Shown here piece by piece: positions 45,129 through 54,033 of a stretch of 56,168 nucleotides of DNA (the first letter of the stretch is position 1; every line of letters begins with the position of its first letter). The notes beneath the pieces were generated by a model. That model did not search any database. It was not told the origin of the DNA and saw nothing but the letters and a program-made list of their open reading frames with translations. The stretch covers positions 1 to 56,168 of the forward strand of contig JAHDHH010000023.1 in the NCBI GenBank assembly GCA_020631405.1, given 5' to 3'. The position numbers were made by a program, and so were the translations under genes. The DNA comes from Saprospiraceae bacterium. Lineage in GTDB: Bacteria > Bacteroidota > Bacteroidia > Chitinophagales > Saprospiraceae.

Positions 45129-45160
45129 CACTCCCTTGAAAAAGGATGTTCTTTTAAATC

Positions 45161-45233
<73 letters not shown>

Positions 45234-45243
45234 TTACATGATT

Positions 45244-45278
45244 AAAAGGCTGTTAAAAGTAGATTTTGACAGCCTTTT
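45244..45278 (+). terminator. hairpin between tRNA-Gly and tRNA-Leu
   Basis: AAAAGGCTGT (45244-45253) pairs with ACAGCCTTTT (45269-45278), and the inner AAAA/TTTT can extend the stem past one mismatch. The 3' T-run supports intrinsic termination. It lies 10 bp after tRNA-Gly and 6 bp before tRNA-Leu, so it may end tRNA-Gly transcription or act as a processing spacer. Confidence 0.6.
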
Positions 45279-45284
45279 CTTCTA

Positions 45285-45368
45285 GCCCGAGTGGTGGAAT
45301 TGGTAGACACGCAGGACTTAAAATCCTGTGAACATTAGTTCGTGTGGGTTCAAGTCCCACCTCGGGTA
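45285..45368 (+). tRNA. tRNA-Leu (anticodon TAA)
   Basis: An 84-base class II tRNA. Acceptor GCCCGAG pairs with CTCGGGT, discriminator A. The anticodon stem CAGGA/TCCTG holds loop CTTAAAA with anticodon TAA at 45319-45321. The long variable arm includes GAAC/GTTC. The T arm is GTGGG TTCAAGT CCCAC. CCA is not encoded. Confidence 0.97.
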
Positions 45369-45422
45369 TTTTTTCTCTTCTTACTCTTTTCCTTTATATA
45401 AGAATTTTATTGCATATATACG

Positions 45423-45430
45423 TACCTTTG
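45423..45430 (+). promoter_or_regulatory. candidate -7 element for the TPR gene
   Basis: TACCTTTG matches TAnnTTTG and lies 17-23 bases before the two candidate ATGs. No TTG at correct -33 spacing, so the match is partial. Confidence 0.35.
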
Positions 45431-45447
45431 TATGAATACGTTGTTAT

Positions 45448-48400
45448 ATGTACATGAAGAATTCGCCCCTTTGTTCGATACCTTATACGCTGTCAACTCT
45501 ACTCATCTTTCTTGCTAGTTTAGGCTACAGCCAAAACCCTATGAGTACACCAAGTATTCGACACCAAGAAGAATCCAATTCTGAATTGTCTCAAAAGGCT
45601 CAGTATTCTTATCAAATTCACAAGTCTGAAATTCAACCTCAGCAGATCCATACTTTTCAAGAAGCATTTGACCAAGCCTTGCTCATGTATCAACTCTCGG
45701 AGTCAAGATTCATTGAGCAGTTAGCTATTGCAGATACATATGTCCCTTCAATCATAGACAGGGGGAATACTAAACTTAGAGTCTTGTTCTTATTTGAAAG
45801 AGGACGATATCAAGATATCTGCTTACTTCACCAAGAAGGAAAGCTAGGTGATTTAGATGATGAATCATTATTTAAGCTCGGCTACAGCCAATTTAGCCAA
45901 AAGCAATTTGCAGAAGCCATTCAAACCTTCAAACTTGTCAATCAAGGTAGTGGATACAGAAATCATGTCAATTATTACAGCGGTATGGCACACTATTTCA
46001 CAGAACAATATGACATGGCCATCAAAGCTCTACAAGCGGTTGATCATATTGCACCTTATGAAGGATATAATCCGTACTACATTACTCAAATCTACTATGG
46101 CCAACAAGACTATCAAGGTGCAATTGACTATGGCATAAACAAACTGGGCAAGCAAGCAACTCTGAATACTACAGAAATTAGATACTTAGTAGGTCAAGCT
46201 TACTATAGTCTTGGTAACTATAGCGAAGCCCTTACCTATTTAGAACAATATGAAGCAAAGACTTCAAAGCTTACAGAAAAAGATTTCTATCAATTAGGAA
46301 TCACTAATGATAGGCTAGGCAGGAGCACAAAGGCAAAGCAATACCTTTCTGAATTGATTTTTTGTAATAGTCTACTCTGCCAGCATGCACAATATAGCCT
46401 AGCTAACATCTATCTTGAGAATGGAGAAGAACAAGAGGCGCTTGCACTGTATACTACATTGAGTAAATCTAGCGACGACAGAATCATGCAAGAAGAGGCT
46501 AAGGTAAATGCCGCCTTGTTGCACTACACTTCAGAAGACTACCAAAGTAGTCTTAAGCTTGCTGGGACCATCCTGCCAGACTCTGAACATTATCAAACTT
46601 GTCAGGACTTAATCGGCAACATCTTAGCTGGTAGTGAAGACAAACTGGCCTCTATCCAATATTTGACCTCACAAGACAAGCTTTCTCCTACCTTGCAAAA
46701 TACGCTAAAGCAGCTAGAGCTAGAACAACTTCGCATCTACGAATCAGATGGAGAACTCAATGCTCTCAGTAAAGGTCTAGCCAACCTGTCAGGACACGAC
46801 CTTACCGCAATGGAAGAAGACCTTGTTAGTTATTGGAAGGGGTTGATTGCATTTAAGTCAGGAGACTTTGGACAATCTGTAAAATCTCTTAACAAAGCAA
46901 AGTCATTGGATAATGCCAGGCTAGCGAGCAAAGATTATATGCTGGGCTATGGACTCATAGAGACAGGTAAGACTACTGCAGGTATAAATACATTACTTAC
47001 TTGTCTGAATAACTCGAATGATGTTACTGAAACCAAACATCTAAACTTAGTCATAGCTGATGCCTATACAGAACAAGAGGACTACAACTCTGCACAATCC
47101 TACTACGAAGCTGCTGCCAAAGCAAAGAGTCCTTATGCCTTATTGCAACTCTCCGAGATTGCTAGGGTGCAAAAAGACTACTATACTAGAATATACCTAC
47201 TCGAATCATTTACGGAGCAATATCCTAAACACCCTCAGTATCAAAAAGCACTATTTGATATTGGTGAGACACATATTCAACTCAAGGAGATCACTCATGC
47301 TATTGACTACTTAGACCAAGCCATCCTAGCTACAAACGGCAATACTGACATTGCTAATGAGAGTTACTTGAGGTTGGGCCTATGCTATTACAACTTAGGC
47401 AAGCAAGATCAAGCCATCAAGGCATACAAGCAAGTGGCTGAACATAGTACCGATTCAAACCAAAAAGTGATTGCATTGGAAGCATTGAAAGATATTTATC
47501 TAAATGATGTAGGAGATACGGCTGAGTTTTTTGAATTTGCTGAGCAATCAGCACAAGTAGAATATAGCACCATAGAAAAAGATTCGCTTGCCTACCTGAC
47601 AAATCAAAAGCATTATATAGCAAAAGACTACACCAGTGCAATAAAAGGTTACAACTCCTATCTAAGAAAGTTCCCGAATGGCTTTTATACAAATGAGACA
47701 ACCATAGAACTAGCTGATTGCCACTATGAGCTGGGAGAATATACAAAGGCACAATCGTTGTATCGCAAGTTACATACAGTGGATTCCGAAAAATTAAAAA
47801 CTAGGTCTCTGCTTAGGTCAGCATTGATTAGCCTCAATCATACGGAAGAGTATACCAATGCTTTGTCTTACTTCCAGCAATTGATCCCGCTAGCAAAGGA
47901 TGAGAATGAACGTAAGGAACTCATTGATGGTGCCTTTTTCTCAGCTGTGAAAACCGCAGATGAGTCTATACTCACACTATCCGACATGATCATTAATGAC
48001 AATAGTAGATCTAGTGAAGACCATGCCAAGGCATACTATCACAAAGGAAAAATGCTCAGATCAAAACAACAAGATGATGCTGCAATCCAAGCATTTACTG
48101 AAGTGACAAGAAAGAGCAAGAGCAATATAGCAGCTGAGGCTAATTATCTCATCGCAGAAACCTTCTACCTAAAAGGAAGTCTTGACGCCGCAGAAAGACA
48201 GGCTAATGAAACTACTAAAAGAGCAAAATCCTACCCCTATTGGATAGGCAAAAGCTTACTCTTACTCACTGACATCTACATTGACAATACAGACCTGCTC
48301 AATGCAAGAGCAGCTTGCGAAGTGGTATTAGAAAACTTTGATGACAATCCTGAACTCAGCAAACAAGCGAAGGATAAGATGCAAATGATAGAAGTACTAG

Positions 48401-48471
48401 AAGCGAAGGCTTCTCGAATCCTCCCTGCTGGACAAGACACATTAATCTTCCAAGACATTGACCAAAACTAG
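45448..48471 (+). CDS. large exported TPR protein
   Basis: A 1007-residue protein with a signal peptide (about 1-28, ending GYSQ) and about twenty TPR-like helical pairs from residue 110 to the C-terminus. Representative repeats are LFKLGYSQFSQKQFAEAIQT, YLRLGLCYYNLGKQDQAIKA and LADCHYELGEYTKAQSLYRK. Long TPR solenoids of this size are common in Bacteroidota envelopes. No catalytic domain is seen. The stop abuts the ATG of the following barrel gene with no spacer, so the two are translationally coupled and probably act together at the outer membrane. An alternative ATG is at 45454. Confidence 0.85.
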   Translation: MYMKNSPLCSIPYTLSTLLIFLASLGYSQNPMSTPSIRHQEESNSELSQKAQYSYQIHKSEIQPQQIHTFQEAFDQALLMYQLSESRFIEQLAIADTYVPSIIDRGNTKLRVLFLFERGRYQDICLLHQEGKLGDLDDESLFKLGYSQFSQKQFAEAIQTFKLVNQGSGYRNHVNYYSGMAHYFTEQYDMAIKALQAVDHIAPYEGYNPYYITQIYYGQQDYQGAIDYGINKLGKQATLNTTEIRYLVGQAYYSLGNYSEALTYLEQYEAKTSKLTEKDFYQLGITNDRLGRSTKAKQYLSELIFCNSLLCQHAQYSLANIYLENGEEQEALALYTTLSKSSDDRIMQEEAKVNAALLHYTSEDYQSSLKLAGTILPDSEHYQTCQDLIGNILAGSEDKLASIQYLTSQDKLSPTLQNTLKQLELEQLRIYESDGELNALSKGLANLSGHDLTAMEEDLVSYWKGLIAFKSGDFGQSVKSLNKAKSLDNARLASKDYMLGYGLIETGKTTAGINTLLTCLNNSNDVTETKHLNLVIADAYTEQEDYNSAQSYYEAAAKAKSPYALLQLSEIARVQKDYYTRIYLLESFTEQYPKHPQYQKALFDIGETHIQLKEITHAIDYLDQAILATNGNTDIANESYLRLGLCYYNLGKQDQAIKAYKQVAEHSTDSNQKVIALEALKDIYLNDVGDTAEFFEFAEQSAQVEYSTIEKDSLAYLTNQKHYIAKDYTSAIKGYNSYLRKFPNGFYTNETTIELADCHYELGEYTKAQSLYRKLHTVDSEKLKTRSLLRSALISLNHTEEYTNALSYFQQLIPLAKDENERKELIDGAFFSAVKTADESILTLSDMIINDNSRSSEDHAKAYYHKGKMLRSKQQDDAAIQAFTEVTRKSKSNIAAEANYLIAETFYLKGSLDAAERQANETTKRAKSYPYWIGKSLLLLTDIYIDNTDLLNARAACEVVLENFDDNPELSKQAKDKMQMIEVLEAKASRILPAGQDTLIFQDIDQN

Positions 48472-50091
48472 ATGAGAACCATGAGAGTAAATACAGTAAT
48501 AACCCATGTATTGTTAGGATTGGCTGTCTTGATGAGTACTCAGATCCAAGGACAAGTCGATAGTACATTGATCATCAAGGATAGTATTCTTGTGACCAAG
48601 TCTAGCAAAATCACAACGAGGAACAACCCTCCTATTCATAGAGTGGTCACACATACTCCTAAATCAACAGCTCCATTGACACCACGTTTCCTTAATTCTA
48701 CCTATGATGTGGAACTGGAAGAGCCAAACCCAGTAATTAAACCTATCAAGTACAAGGAAAGGAAGGAGAAGTCGAGTAATGATGGCTTAATCAAGATAGG
48801 ATATGGCATTCCGAGAGCCCTGGATGCAAAGTTGATGTACGACTACCATATAGAAGATTGGTACAACGTTGGAATATCCACTGGCTATAGTGCAGCTAAT
48901 AATGTCGATGTTGAGCACATGCTTTATGATGCTTGGCATACTAATCTCTACGGTGGCTATTGGGTCAAGCCCAACTGGAAAGTGTTTACGGATGTAGGTC
49001 TGGCTAGACACAACCAAGGCATATATCCCTCGCTACTAGCTCCAATAACGATTCAAACAGAGAGGAATATTCAGAATTTTGATGCAAGTCTTGGCTCTAC
49101 CCTGTCCCTATTCGAAAGTAAAGGTCTTCACTTTGGGATAGTAGGAAGGTACTCATCTACAGCCTTGATTGACGAATCTCATAAACAACGGAATATAGCA
49201 GTAGGCACCAACCTCTCTAAAACAATCGTGCCAAAGCTCATTCTTGACATTGATTTCAACTATGGCTACGCTGCGTCGGTGGACTCTGATGCTAGTCAAT
49301 CGACTTACTGGATTGGTAGTCCTAGGATCAAGTATATCAGTGAACAGTGGCTAGGGTTTGTAGGAGTAGATATTACGGATAGCAATGCTGAGTTACAGTT
49401 CTGGCCCAGAGTAGCAGGAGAATACTACTTGCCAGATACCGATATCAGCGTAGGTTTACATTCGAGTATGACATCGGACCTTATCACATTGGAGTATGTC
49501 TCTGAATTGAATCCTTTTATTCAGTCTTCAGCATTCAGCCCATTTGCAAAAGTGGTTAAGGATGTCAATCTGAATTCTACCTATGCTGGAAGTAAGCATA
49601 CCGCGAAGCTTACCTTAGGGATGCAACTAGTAGACCATGATGCAATCTATACCTATACTGCCAGTAGCCTATTTAACTTGAGCTCCAGTGAACAATACCA
49701 ACAATTCTATGCACAACTAGAGGGCAGAGGCATGCTACTTGACTGGCTAGACTATCACGCTACACTTGGGTACCATAGCTATGATGCTATTGGGGATGCA
49801 GTCGGATACCTTCCTAAGCTGGACATGAAGGTCGGACTAATACAAACATTACTTAAAGACAAATTGGACTTCTCTCAGACACTGCAGTACCTGACTAGGA
49901 ATGCAAGGAACAACCAAGCAGGACAAGATCCTATCTTAGAACTGAGTGCAAAACTTGAGTATAAGTTACTTTCTCAATTTAGCCTGTATGTGGAAGGGAA
50001 CAACCTCCTTATGCAAGACTATGAAATCTGGGATAACTATGCAGTATACAGTCCTAAAGTAGTCTTTGGGTTTAAGTATCTGATTAACTAG
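48472..50091 (+). CDS. outer-membrane beta-barrel protein, partner of the TPR protein
   Basis: A 539-residue exported protein with a signal peptide (about 1-27, ending IQGQ). Residues 30-100 are a polar, Pro/Lys-rich linker. From about 105 onward there are repeated amphipathic strands, for example GLIKIGYGIPRALDAKLMYD, WYNVGISTGYSAANN and KLEYKLLSQFSLYVEGNNLL, ending in PKVVFGFKYLIN with an aromatic/hydrophobic tail. This resembles the barrel of a TonB-dependent receptor without the plug domain. Its ligand is unknown. Its stop codon overlaps that of the convergent AAA+ gene in the palindrome CTAG (50088-50091). Confidence 0.8.
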   Translation: MRTMRVNTVITHVLLGLAVLMSTQIQGQVDSTLIIKDSILVTKSSKITTRNNPPIHRVVTHTPKSTAPLTPRFLNSTYDVELEEPNPVIKPIKYKERKEKSSNDGLIKIGYGIPRALDAKLMYDYHIEDWYNVGISTGYSAANNVDVEHMLYDAWHTNLYGGYWVKPNWKVFTDVGLARHNQGIYPSLLAPITIQTERNIQNFDASLGSTLSLFESKGLHFGIVGRYSSTALIDESHKQRNIAVGTNLSKTIVPKLILDIDFNYGYAASVDSDASQSTYWIGSPRIKYISEQWLGFVGVDITDSNAELQFWPRVAGEYYLPDTDISVGLHSSMTSDLITLEYVSELNPFIQSSAFSPFAKVVKDVNLNSTYAGSKHTAKLTLGMQLVDHDAIYTYTASSLFNLSSSEQYQQFYAQLEGRGMLLDWLDYHATLGYHSYDAIGDAVGYLPKLDMKVGLIQTLLKDKLDFSQTLQYLTRNARNNQAGQDPILELSAKLEYKLLSQFSLYVEGNNLLMQDYEIWDNYAVYSPKVVFGFKYLIN

Positions 50092-52724
50092 TCGTCACTA
50101 GCACCAAACCCTATTGACTGCTTTCTATAGAATGCATTCTCTTCTTCTATGCTTGAGTTTTCGACATCAGCAGCAGAGATTTGCTTTGGATTATATCCTG
50201 TATTTCTAGATGCTAATTCTGAGAGTCTCAGATTCTGATGCTTAATAATGTCTAGGATTAATTTGCGAATTTCTCTGGCATTACCAAAGAACTTATCCTT
50301 CATCGCATACATAAGCTCGCATCTTTTTAATAAGAATTTTTGGGCCTTTGAAGTGACTTGGTAGCCATCTGATTCTAGCATGTGTAATGCTATTTCACAA
50401 AGCTCCTCTGACGAATAATCATCAAATTGCAACACCTTGTCAAACCTAGACTTGAGTCCTGGGTTGGCCTTGAGAAAGACATCCATATTTTGCGGATAGC
50501 CTGCTGCAAATACAAAGAACTCTCCTCTATTGTCTTCCATGCGCTTGAGCAAGGTCTGAATAGCTTCATTCCCATAGTCTCCTTGCAATCCATTGAAGTT
50601 ACTCAACGCATAGGCCTCATCAATAAACAACACTCCACCCATAGCTTCTTCGACCCTTTCGTTGGTTTTCATGGCTGTCTGCCCAACAAAACCTGCAACT
50701 AATCCTTGCCTATCTGTCTCTACAATATGACCTCTTTCGATTAGGCCTAGAGCCTTGAATATCTTGGCTAGAATCCTAGCTACTGTAGTCTTCCCAGTTC
50801 CGGGATTACCCACAAATACGGTATGAAAAAAGTACTTGTTCAACACATCCCTACCTTGCTTCTGGTGATACTGGATAATGCTGACTAACTCTTCTATTTG
50901 TTTCTTTACTTGGTTGATACCTATTAGAGTGTTGAGCTCTTTGAGTGATATTTGCAGGAGCTCTTCGTCTACAGGTATAGCTGGTCTGAGCTTCTCTTCA
51001 TTCTGCGCTATTTTTATGACATCTTGCAATTCAATTGTCTCCAATTCCCCCTTTGATAATTCATCGGTTCCTTCTCCTGTCATCAGCCTCAAACCCAGAT
51101 TGATTTTCGACTTTTCGATGAGGTCAAAGATGTACCTAGCATTGCCAAAGCTCTTGTCACGATCTCTGTAAGCTCTTGTAATCATCCTATCCAGTTCTGC
51201 CTTAGCCTCATCAGTCAGCACTACATGCTTGTCAAGCGCAGCGAATTTTGCAATCTCAGCCAACTCTTGAGGGAGGTAGTCTACAAACTCGTAGTAGTGC
51301 TTGAATCTAGATTTCAACCCAGGATTGCTGTCAATGAAGTGCTTCATCTCTTTGGGATATCCAGCTACTATGATAACCAAGTCCTGGCTTCCTGATGACA
51401 TTTCTTTTATCAAGATTTCTATGACTTCCCGTCCAAAGTCCTTGCTATCATCATTGGACCGAGCTAATGCATAGGCCTCATCAATAAAGAGGACTCCACC
51501 TCGAGCTTTCTCTAGGGCTTCTTTAACTTTTGGAGCAGTCTGACCGATGTACTCTCCAACGAGGTCAACCCTATCCACTTCATAGACATGCCCTTTGCTG
51601 AGCAATCCCATTTTATTGTAAATAGCACCCATCATCTTGGCTACTGTAGTCTTACCTGTACCGGGGTTGCCAGTGAATACACTGTGGATATTGATTTTAT
51701 CTTTTTCTTCAAACCCCTTTTCCTTCCTGAGTTTTAGAAACTGGATATACTTCGCATGTTCTTTGACCTTCTTCTTGATTTCATGTAGTCCTATCAGGTT
51801 GTCCAAGTTTGCAACTACTTCCTCAAACGTAAGATTGTTGCCTGAGATGTCCGGTGATAAGAATAGCTCATCTCTATATGACAAGAGGACTGGAGCCTGC
51901 CCTTCTTCAAACTTATCGTCTACCTCAAACGGAACACTTGCGATCAAGGTGTCTAGGAATATGATATCTACTGTATAGTTACCATACCGCCAGCTTCCAG
52001 GGGTATTAGAACCCCAACCAGCCGTAATTTTTATTAGGTCGTCATCCTTGCCTACGCTTTGTAGCTTGACTACTTGACCTTTGAGTTCTTTAGCCTCATT
52101 GTAATATTTGACGAAGAGTTCAAGAAACCAATCTTTGTCAATAAAATTGTTCTCCAATATGATTTCAGAATAGACGTATTTCGTTTCCTCTCCAGAAAAC
52201 ATCTTGAGGTATTTTCTCTCCTCTTCGATCACGTCATCATATTTGCCTTCGTAGAGCTTTACCGACTTGAGGTTGAAGTACGGATTGGCTTCAATATTTT
52301 CCCATTCTACTCCAGTGTCCTCGACATAGAAGTATTTGACACCTACCTTCTCTCCATCTATCCATGCTTCCCAACAATAATTGCCCTTCTTCCAAAATAG
52401 CCCTTCTTTCTTATTGCCCCATCCTTCTCGGATGTAGACTACACTATCATATTTGTTGACCTTTCGGCTAAATTCTAGAGAGCATACTTGCTTCTTACCA
52501 TTCTTGATTTCAAAACACTTCAGATTGACATTGACCTTCCAAGCCTCTTCATCGAACTTCTTATTATGAAACGAGAGTTCTACATAAATGTATGTCGTCT
52601 CGTATCTATCAAAGACTTGGCGATACTTCTTTTTGTTATCAGCCAACCACTCTGTAGAGGAATACACCTTGAGCTCTTTGAATTTAAATAAGTGATTCGT
52701 AGTATTTGAGGAAGATTTTTCCAT
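50088..52724 (-). CDS. double AAA+ ATPase (CbbX/SpoVK class) with duplicated N-terminal domain
   Basis: An 878-residue protein without signal peptide. Two related beta-rich domains come first (about 15-136 and 150-270), each ending GWG..., then (K/R)xGNYxxxxxxxD. Two AAA+ modules of the CbbX/SpoVK class follow. AAA1 has Walker A GNPGTGKT (352-359), Walker B VLFIDEAYAL (411-420) and a distal FGNARY; AAA2 has Walker A GNPGTGKT (639-646), Walker B VLFIDEAYAL (about 700) and FGNAREI. Both look catalytically intact. Such ATPases remodel protein complexes, for example CbbX on Rubisco; no Rubisco gene is present and the target is unknown. The N-terminal pair probably recognises the target. Confidence 0.88.
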   Translation of the reverse strand: MEKSSSNTTNHLFKFKELKVYSSTEWLADNKKKYRQVFDRYETTYIYVELSFHNKKFDEEAWKVNVNLKCFEIKNGKKQVCSLEFSRKVNKYDSVVYIREGWGNKKEGLFWKKGNYCWEAWIDGEKVGVKYFYVEDTGVEWENIEANPYFNLKSVKLYEGKYDDVIEEERKYLKMFSGEETKYVYSEIILENNFIDKDWFLELFVKYYNEAKELKGQVVKLQSVGKDDDLIKITAGWGSNTPGSWRYGNYTVDIIFLDTLIASVPFEVDDKFEEGQAPVLLSYRDELFLSPDISGNNLTFEEVVANLDNLIGLHEIKKKVKEHAKYIQFLKLRKEKGFEEKDKINIHSVFTGNPGTGKTTVAKMMGAIYNKMGLLSKGHVYEVDRVDLVGEYIGQTAPKVKEALEKARGGVLFIDEAYALARSNDDSKDFGREVIEILIKEMSSGSQDLVIIVAGYPKEMKHFIDSNPGLKSRFKHYYEFVDYLPQELAEIAKFAALDKHVVLTDEAKAELDRMITRAYRDRDKSFGNARYIFDLIEKSKINLGLRLMTGEGTDELSKGELETIELQDVIKIAQNEEKLRPAIPVDEELLQISLKELNTLIGINQVKKQIEELVSIIQYHQKQGRDVLNKYFFHTVFVGNPGTGKTTVARILAKIFKALGLIERGHIVETDRQGLVAGFVGQTAMKTNERVEEAMGGVLFIDEAYALSNFNGLQGDYGNEAIQTLLKRMEDNRGEFFVFAAGYPQNMDVFLKANPGLKSRFDKVLQFDDYSSEELCEIALHMLESDGYQVTSKAQKFLLKRCELMYAMKDKFFGNAREIRKLILDIIKHQNLRLSELASRNTGYNPKQISAADVENSSIEEENAFYRKQSIGFGASDD
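51915..52277 (-). repeat. N-terminal domain copy 2 of the AAA+ protein
   Basis: Residues 150-270. It aligns with copy 1 through LKSVKLYEGKY, TKYVYSEIILENNF, and GWGSNTPGSWRYGNYTVDII. Identity is low but the order and spacing are the same. Confidence 0.65.
52317..52682 (-). repeat. N-terminal domain copy 1 of the AAA+ protein
   Basis: Residues 15-136. Shared features with copy 2: LKxxKxY/LKVYSS start, a Glu/Lys/Tyr-rich segment with TxYxYxE, and the GWGNKKEGLFWKKGNYCWEA end. I do not recognise a named family. Confidence 0.65.
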
Positions 52725-52788
52725 AAAGAGATGAACCGTGTTTCTGGTCAGTAATAGACATAAATTAAGAGTATTTTGGACTATAAAT

Positions 52789-52796
52789 CAAATATA
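52789..52796 (-). promoter_or_regulatory. candidate -7 element for the AAA+ gene
   Basis: On the minus strand TATATTTG matches TAnnTTTG and lies 64 bases before the ATG at 52724. A TTTG on the same strand is 26 bases further upstream, longer than the usual spacing. Confidence 0.33.
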
Positions 52797-52912
52797 AGTG
52801 AGAAAATTATGCAGGTGATTTGCAAATTGACCAAATAGTCGGAACAAATCTGAAGTCAAAACTATTAAAGTAGTTACTTTACATTTTAATTACAAAACAG
52901 GTCAAATCTTAG

Positions 52913-53254
52913 ATGGCGAAAGTTACAGTACACTTTGAAGATAAGAATATAGCGTCGAGAGTACTCGAAGGAGAATTCAAGGGAACCCATATCTTAGATC
53001 TTGTAGAAGACAACGGCATGCACCTCAGTTCTAATTGTGGCGCTGTATGTGCATGTAGCACTTGCCATGTCTACATAGAAGAAGGCGAAGATGCTCTCAA
53101 GGAGCTTACTGATCGAGAAGAAGACTTCATCGATAGAGCTATCAACCCTACTCTAGAGTCACGACTCGGATGCCAATGCGAAATCCTAGATGATGATGCC
53201 GAGATAGTAGTAAGAATACCAGACCAAAGCTCGATAATCGGGCACGAACATTAA
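52913..53254 (+). CDS. fdx: [2Fe-2S] ferredoxin, ISC/adrenodoxin type
   Basis: A 113-residue electron carrier of the adrenodoxin-like group. Expected ligands are Cys42, Cys48, Cys51 (spacing C-x5-C-x2-C) and Cys87 in SRLGCQC. Extra cysteines at 46 and 89 are present. MHLSSNCGAVCACSTCHVYI and the acidic stretch EEGEDALKELTDREEDF are typical of ferredoxins that support iron-sulfur cluster assembly. The iscX gene 29 bp downstream supports that role. No other isc or suf gene is in the window. Confidence 0.93.
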   Translation: MAKVTVHFEDKNIASRVLEGEFKGTHILDLVEDNGMHLSSNCGAVCACSTCHVYIEEGEDALKELTDREEDFIDRAINPTLESRLGCQCEILDDDAEIVVRIPDQSSIIGHEH

Positions 53255-53283
53255 ACAATACACTCTAATAAATACAGTTGACT

Positions 53284-53529
53284 ATGTCATTCGACGATTT
53301 TAATAATTTACCAATTGATTGGGCAGACCACGAGGATATTGCAATGGGCTTGTACGACAAGTTTGGTGATGATTTTAGCGAGTCTAAGATTTACAGGATC
53401 AGATTTACTGACTTACTTGAGTGGGTCATGGAGATTCCAAATTTCGTTGGTAAGAAAGAAGACTGTAACGAGGGTCACCTGGAGCAAATTCAGGCTAACT
53501 GGGTACATGAGTGGAGAGACAATCAATAA
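53284..53529 (+). CDS. iscX: Fe-S assembly protein IscX
   Basis: An 81-residue acidic protein of the IscX/YfhJ family, which binds IscS and iron and modulates cluster assembly. The WADHEDIAMGLYDKFGDDF segment, IRFTDLLEWV and a C-terminal QANWVHEWRD are hallmarks. I chose ATG 53284 over an in-frame TTG at 53278. It lies between fdx and kdsC with a 6-bp gap to the latter, so co-transcription with both is likely. Confidence 0.92.
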   Translation: MSFDDFNNLPIDWADHEDIAMGLYDKFGDDFSESKIYRIRFTDLLEWVMEIPNFVGKKEDCNEGHLEQIQANWVHEWRDNQ

Positions 53530-53535
53530 GCACAG

Positions 53536-54033
53536 ATGACGATATTTGACAAGTTAGCAACGGTGAATGTCCTTCTATTTGATGTAGATGGGGTCTTTAC
53601 TGATTCGCAAATGCTAGTCAAAGAAACTACAGGCCTACTCAGAAGTGTCAACACAAGGGATGGTCTAGCTATCAAAAAAGCAATACAAGCTGGTCTTGAA
53701 GTAGGTATTATCACCAAGGGTAATTGCCAAGGAGTAAAGCAGCGCTTTGCCAACCTAGGCGTCAAGCATATCCACATGAATATGCCAAGAAAACTTGATA
53801 CATATCAATCTCTAAAAGCAACACTTGGCTTCTCTGATGAGGAAGCCCTCTACATGGGAGATGACTTGAGTGATCTAGAGGTCATGCATAGCGTGGGTGT
53901 CAGTGCCTGTCCATCGGATGCCTGCCATGAAGTATTGACAGCCTCCTCATACATTTCTAGTCTAAGTGGTGGTCATGGGTGTGTCAGGCAAGTGATCGAA
54001 AAAGTACTCAGACTCAAAGGGCAATGGGCATAA
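53536..54033 (+). CDS. kdsC: KdsC-type HAD phosphatase (KDO 8-phosphate phosphatase)
   Basis: A 165-residue HAD-superfamily phosphatase of the C0 type. Motif I is FDVDGVFTD (about 16-24), motif II lies in GIITKGN, and the late YMGDDLSDLEVM provides the metal-binding aspartates. KdsC makes the LPS sugar KDO by dephosphorylating KDO-8-P. The length is standard. It starts 6 bp after iscX and overlaps the prenyltransferase gene by 10 bp. YrbI-like proteins of other roles cannot be fully excluded. Confidence 0.88.
   Translation: MTIFDKLATVNVLLFDVDGVFTDSQMLVKETTGLLRSVNTRDGLAIKKAIQAGLEVGIITKGNCQGVKQRFANLGVKHIHMNMPRKLDTYQSLKATLGFSDEEALYMGDDLSDLEVMHSVGVSACPSDACHEVLTASSYISSLSGGHGCVRQVIEKVLRLKGQWA

Larger units (their letters stand above)
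44835..45160. other. gene-free divergent region between porP/sprF and the tRNA genes
   Basis: 326 bp without an ORF I would support. It is AT-rich. It holds the extended -7 element of the porP operon on the minus strand (44956-44966), leaving a leader of about 110 bases, and the tRNA promoter on the plus strand (45099-45128). I see no riboswitch-like fold or repeat. Confidence 0.6.

Noticed and set aside
50088..52724. Rubisco-activase assignment for the double AAA+ protein
   Set aside because: The AAA+ class is the same as CbbX, but there are two modules plus a duplicated N-terminal domain and no Rubisco or Calvin-cycle gene in the window.
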